Assembly: GCA_914767715.1 (NCBI GenBank)
Contig: OU612073.1
Location: 9,052,001-9,116,000 of the forward strand
DNA: 64,000 nt
Reading direction: 5' to 3'
From: Membranipora membranacea
Taxonomy: Eukaryota; Bryozoa; Gymnolaemata; Cheilostomatida; Membraniporidae
This document shows positions 60,501 through 64,000 of this stretch, one piece after another; the stretch's first letter is position 1, and every line of letters begins with the position of its first letter. Made by a program: the position numbers and the translations under genes. The notes below the pieces were generated by a model. The model was not told the DNA's origin. It made no database searches and saw only the letters and a program-made list of their open reading frames with translations.

Positions 60501-62754
60501 TATTCTTCCTTTGTCATTTTTTATCTGATACTAGGCCATCGATCCTGAACATGATAGTAACAATGACTAAATATAATATAGACATTAATTAATAATTGAG
60601 CGGGGAGAGTAAAATCATAAATGATTTATTGAGATTCATAAGGTTAGCTTCTCTGATGATGCCATCCCTATGGTATCGTCGTTTCGTTGCCATGATCGAA
60701 GCTCGCGGATAGACCAGCAATCTCACGTCGACATCACAGTCATCCAGGCAGCAAATCATTGGTTTGGGCCCCGAGGAGGTAGCCTTCCTGCTTACTAAAG
60801 CCATGTGATATGATGTAATTATTAACTTGTAGCCTAAGCCCCAGGCATCATGTATAATTATGTACGGCTCTACACTGAAGTTATGTCACGACAAGACGGC
60901 AACCCTGGGCCTGAATTACCAACACTCGACTCGACAGAGATGTAAATTAAAACTTGATGGAAAGTTTAATTAAAACTGCGAGGACACTGAAGTGATTGAC
61001 TTTTCTCTGAGGTATTATATAGACTTAATGTCAGCAACGAGGAATACAGCAGCATGCTACTCTTCTACATGCCGGCATGGCATCGAGATGACCTAATATA
61101 TCATTTATAATCTATGTTACGCTGTATTGTTGTTATGGTGGTCAACTGCTCACAACCCTAAAAATCAATCTTTGGCATCGTGTCAGACCAGACCAGGCGT
61201 GGCTCGCCATCGGCGACGATTGAAGTTAGAAAATTGACGACTTGAAACCCCAAAAAAATCATCATCTCCAAACCAGAAATAATAGCTTTACCCAGAGATG
61301 CATCATCAACCCTTCAGACTGGCTTGCTGTGCGTTTTCTTGTTAAAGGTCACATGCAGCCTGCATCAACCAGTTATTTCGATAAAAGATGACTTGTGACT
61401 GTTTCGCAGTGATATAGTTAGACACAAAGTCTGACATCTGCAGAAAACAGACTACATGTATCATACTGCGAATTCAATTTTTGATAATAAAATCTCAATT
61501 AACTTGACATAAGGTGGTGGCCTTAGAGGCAAGGCCAAAGTTTTGAGGAAAATCCCGCATTTCTACTCTATACTTTTCCAGATGTGACATTTGAAAGTAT
61601 TCGGGAGAAATTTTTTTTTGGCAACCTGTCATCAAGGCTGGAATTGCAATTAATATTTATTGATTGTTATAAATCTCTTTGTGCAAAAAAGCATACATCT
61701 TTGTCAGGTTAAAAAATTTATGGCAAATTACAAAAGAACCGGAGACAACGCATTTGAAAGTGCGCTTTAATCTTTAATCTTAAATCTTAGTATTCCCAAC
61801 AATTTTAACTAAAGTGAGGGTGACACGCACTATAACCAAAGTTACTAAATACTAAGTCATTGCTGGAACATCTTGCAGAAAAGTAATGATCTCATCTGTC
61901 ACAGATTTTTATTTATTAACCTTCAGGAAATGCATAATTATATATGTTATAATCCTATAACCAGGTCCTGGTCAGGACAAGGGATTTGACATGTTTTCAC
62001 ATTTCTTAAAAACACACAATAACTTTATTGAGATCACTAGGTGCAGCTAGTATTTAACATTACATCTGTAGTTCACTTTGTGGCTATTATTGTGGTGCGC
62101 CAAACAGATTTTTGAGATGTGCCCAGTAACAGTAGCTTCCCGCCTTAAACCACCTCTCGGGAATGATTCTGAACTCGCTGACCTTGTTTAAATGGGCTTC
62201 CAGCTGTGAATATACCGACAAAATGGTGTTCTAGGAAAGCCATAAAAGATGCCATTGAAAAATGTTCTAAGGTGTCAAGGAAATATTTTACTGGTAGTTT
62301 ATTTCTTGGACACTCACACATACATATATTGTTCTTGTTTCGCAGAGGATCGAGGCTAGAAAATGATTGGGAGGAGGCCGGTTCTTTCTCACTGCCAAGT
62401 GTTGAGCTTTGACACTTTTGTTTAGAAAAATTTTGCATGTCAAAATTAGCTCAACCATACTATTTTTAGTAAAGCGTGCACATCCTACGGACTAGAACAT
62501 GACCACTTACGGAACCTTGATATAGTGCCATCTAAATGAAGAAACCACGGGCCCTGATAAGGTACATTTCATATTGCAGGCAGACCAGACACACTAGAAG
62601 ACAGCCTCAGACCCCGTGCAAACTTTGTAAAACAGGGATCAACCCCCCTCCCCATTACAGAAAATCATAATTACCTTATGAAGGAATCCTTTGAGCACAC
62701 TACCAGCTTTAACAGACAGCGATCGAGGAATGCGAATAGTTTTCTCCAGAATAA
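54519..62754 (-). CDS. Atypical protein kinase C (iota/zeta type), C-terminal exons only
   Basis: Three exons in the window: 62754-62675, 58706-58501, 54607-54519 (375 nt, about 124 residues plus stop). The 5' part lies beyond 64000. They encode the end of the kinase C lobe ([20 protein letters not shown]) and the conserved [18 protein letters not shown] and [17 protein letters not shown] block. The AGC C-terminal tail follows, with the turn motif [10 protein letters not shown] and the hydrophobic motif [12 protein letters not shown], ending SSDEPV. This is unmistakably an atypical PKC, the kinase of the Par-3/Par-6 polarity complex. In known aPKCs the hydrophobic motif carries Glu (FEGFEY) as a phosphomimetic; here that residue is Ala (codon GCT). 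The C-terminal Val, the PDZ-ligand position in aPKCs, is kept. Introns are about 3.9 kb each and hold no visible gene. Confidence 0.93.
56405..56515. repeat. Short imperfect direct duplication in an aPKC intron
   Basis: Two copies, about 75 bp apart, of a 28-30 bp segment starting CTGGGCATCGAGGTTATACC and CTGGGCATCAAGGTTAAACC, each followed by a TCAT-containing stretch and ATGTA. It is a local duplication without a coding frame. Confidence 0.6.
59501..59686. repeat. Two-copy tandem duplication (period about 105 bp) in an aPKC intron
   Basis: The first copy (about 59501-59583) and second copy (about 59606-59686) share ATTTTGT, CAT, ATAGTGAA, AAAAG-GAGGA-ATGGT-CAGGA and CTTTGGTT in the same order with scattered differences. 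It looks like an old tandem duplication. Confidence 0.6.
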
Positions 62755-64000
62755 CTGTAAAATAAAAGAAGTGAAATTACTAAAATTATGATTATGCTAT
62801 TCATATAGAGGAACCAGGTTACATATACTCGATACTTGGTTGGCACACAGACTAGTGTATGTGCTAAGATAATTTGAGGAGGATGATGAGGAACAGTTTT
62901 TCCAAAACAGCTGAGATTAAAAAACTTTGCATACAGCTTTCTAGACACCTAGTGATGTCTAGGCCCCTGACCGATTTGTTGTAGTTTCAAAGACATGTCC
63001 ATCAGGCCGCCAGCGCTTTTAAGATATCAACCTCAGACATGCTGACTGCAGGCAGGTCAAAACAAGAGCCTCATATCCCCGCCAGTATGTGGGGTGTGGT
63101 GTCTATCATCCTACGGTGTCATAAAATCTGCTGGGTGATCCGGAAAGTTGTCTCGTCAATCTGACGGTCTTATGACCACCCAGCATAAATGCTATCAGCA
63201 TGAGAGAGATGAAAGTTTTGGCATGTACTCAAGCCTGATCTATCTAGCTGGCTTGCTGGCTTGGTGGGAAAATCTGAACAACCTGCACAGCCAGGTCTAA
63301 AAATAGGTTTTGTGGTGGAAATGTGGTTATTTGCAGACTGTAGCTTTGTCTGCTAGTGGTAGACTGAAAGTCCTGCTGGGCCGCATCCAACAAAAGTGGA
63401 TGAATTAAAATATTCCAAATAACTGAGAGGTTTTATCTCATCTGCTTTGCTTACAACGCATAACTGGAATCAAATTCCTTTCCATAATCCAAATTTCACT
63501 TTGCTGAAACAAGGTAACCCCCACCTGTGATTGATAATGACGATATAAAAAATGTCAAATGGGGATTTAAATCAAATTCTGCAGTCACAGCTAAAGATCA
63601 GTCATAATCTAAAATTAATAGCCATCTAGCTCAAAATTACCAAGCAAGTTTATGCAAATAGATTTTTCAATTCCATTTAGCTTTCTCTACTGACGACATA
63701 AACTTACTTTTGAAGTGTGGAAAAAGACACAACGCAAAAGAATATAGGGCATTACCATATTATTTGAGTCAGATCAAAATTCCACATTACCTAAGTCATT
63801 TGTGGCTTAAACCAGCCTGACCCTTTAATTCTAGGTTCTGATAGTTTTAATGGAAAAGACAGCACCTGGTTAGACAATAATTCATTTTGAAGCTGTTAAC
63901 AATTACATCCAACCCACTGGTAGGGACAATGCATGTCAGAGCTAGGAATTAGCATTTTCTCTTCTTAAATTAGCAATGTAGCTCATAAATTACAATGATA
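62755..64000. other. aPKC intron (continues beyond the window)
   Basis: No further kinase exon is recognisable up to the right edge. The exon before 62754 should encode the DMWALGV-type helix and end with one unpaired base, and I do not find it here. Short ORFs have no support. Confidence 0.5.

Noticed and set aside
1-64000. CRISPR array, prophage, operon or other prokaryotic system
   Set aside because: All recognised genes are spliced and of animal type. The tandem repeats lack CRISPR-like spacer structure.

Overview
This is a eukaryotic, metazoan window: intron-rich, AT-rich, with GT-AG introns from under 100 bp to about 4 kb, no operons and no ribosome-binding sites. Gene content (Ski/Sno, atypical PKC, HPS1, Rab39, a mindin-type spondin, LSM2, PSMB1) indicates an animal. 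The absence of vertebrate-type repeats, the modest gene spacing and the many short MITE/SINE-like elements suggest an invertebrate. I cannot name the phylum. Gene models below were built by hand, by joining exons with compatible phase at GT-AG borders. Each complete model gives one open frame of a length divisible by three.

Layout. 3-143 (+): last exon of a Gly/Arg-rich, probably RNA-binding, protein. 2867-5149 (-): Rab39-like GTPase, 4 exons. 5846-7088 (-): LSM2. 8338-11831 (+): PSMB1 (20S proteasome beta-6), 6 exons. 12341-22125 (-): mindin-like spondin, 10 coding exons, convergent with PSMB1. 17946-19134 (-): a separate secreted Reeler-domain gene lying wholly inside a mindin intron on the same strand. 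23934-38521 (-): HPS1 (BLOC-3 subunit), 15 exons, with a very large Ser-rich insert. 44310-52248 (-): Ski/Sno co-repressor, 5 exons. 54519-62754 (-): last three exons of atypical PKC; the 5' part lies beyond the right edge.

The genes do not form one pathway. Rab39 and HPS1 both concern Rab-controlled lysosome-related traffic, Ski and aPKC are signalling regulators, and LSM2 and PSMB1 are housekeeping genes. The most interesting item is the spondin locus. Reeler and Spondin_N/TSR modules, fused in F-spondin, occur here as two genes with one nested in the other.

The non-coding part carries a hAT-type MITE with 8-bp target duplication, a TTAA-flanked MITE, a 34-bp palindrome with 9-bp direct repeats, several near-perfect palindromes of 36-78 bp, tRNA-related SINE-like sequences, and tandem repeats. 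Three of the tandem repeats sit directly at HPS1 splice sites.
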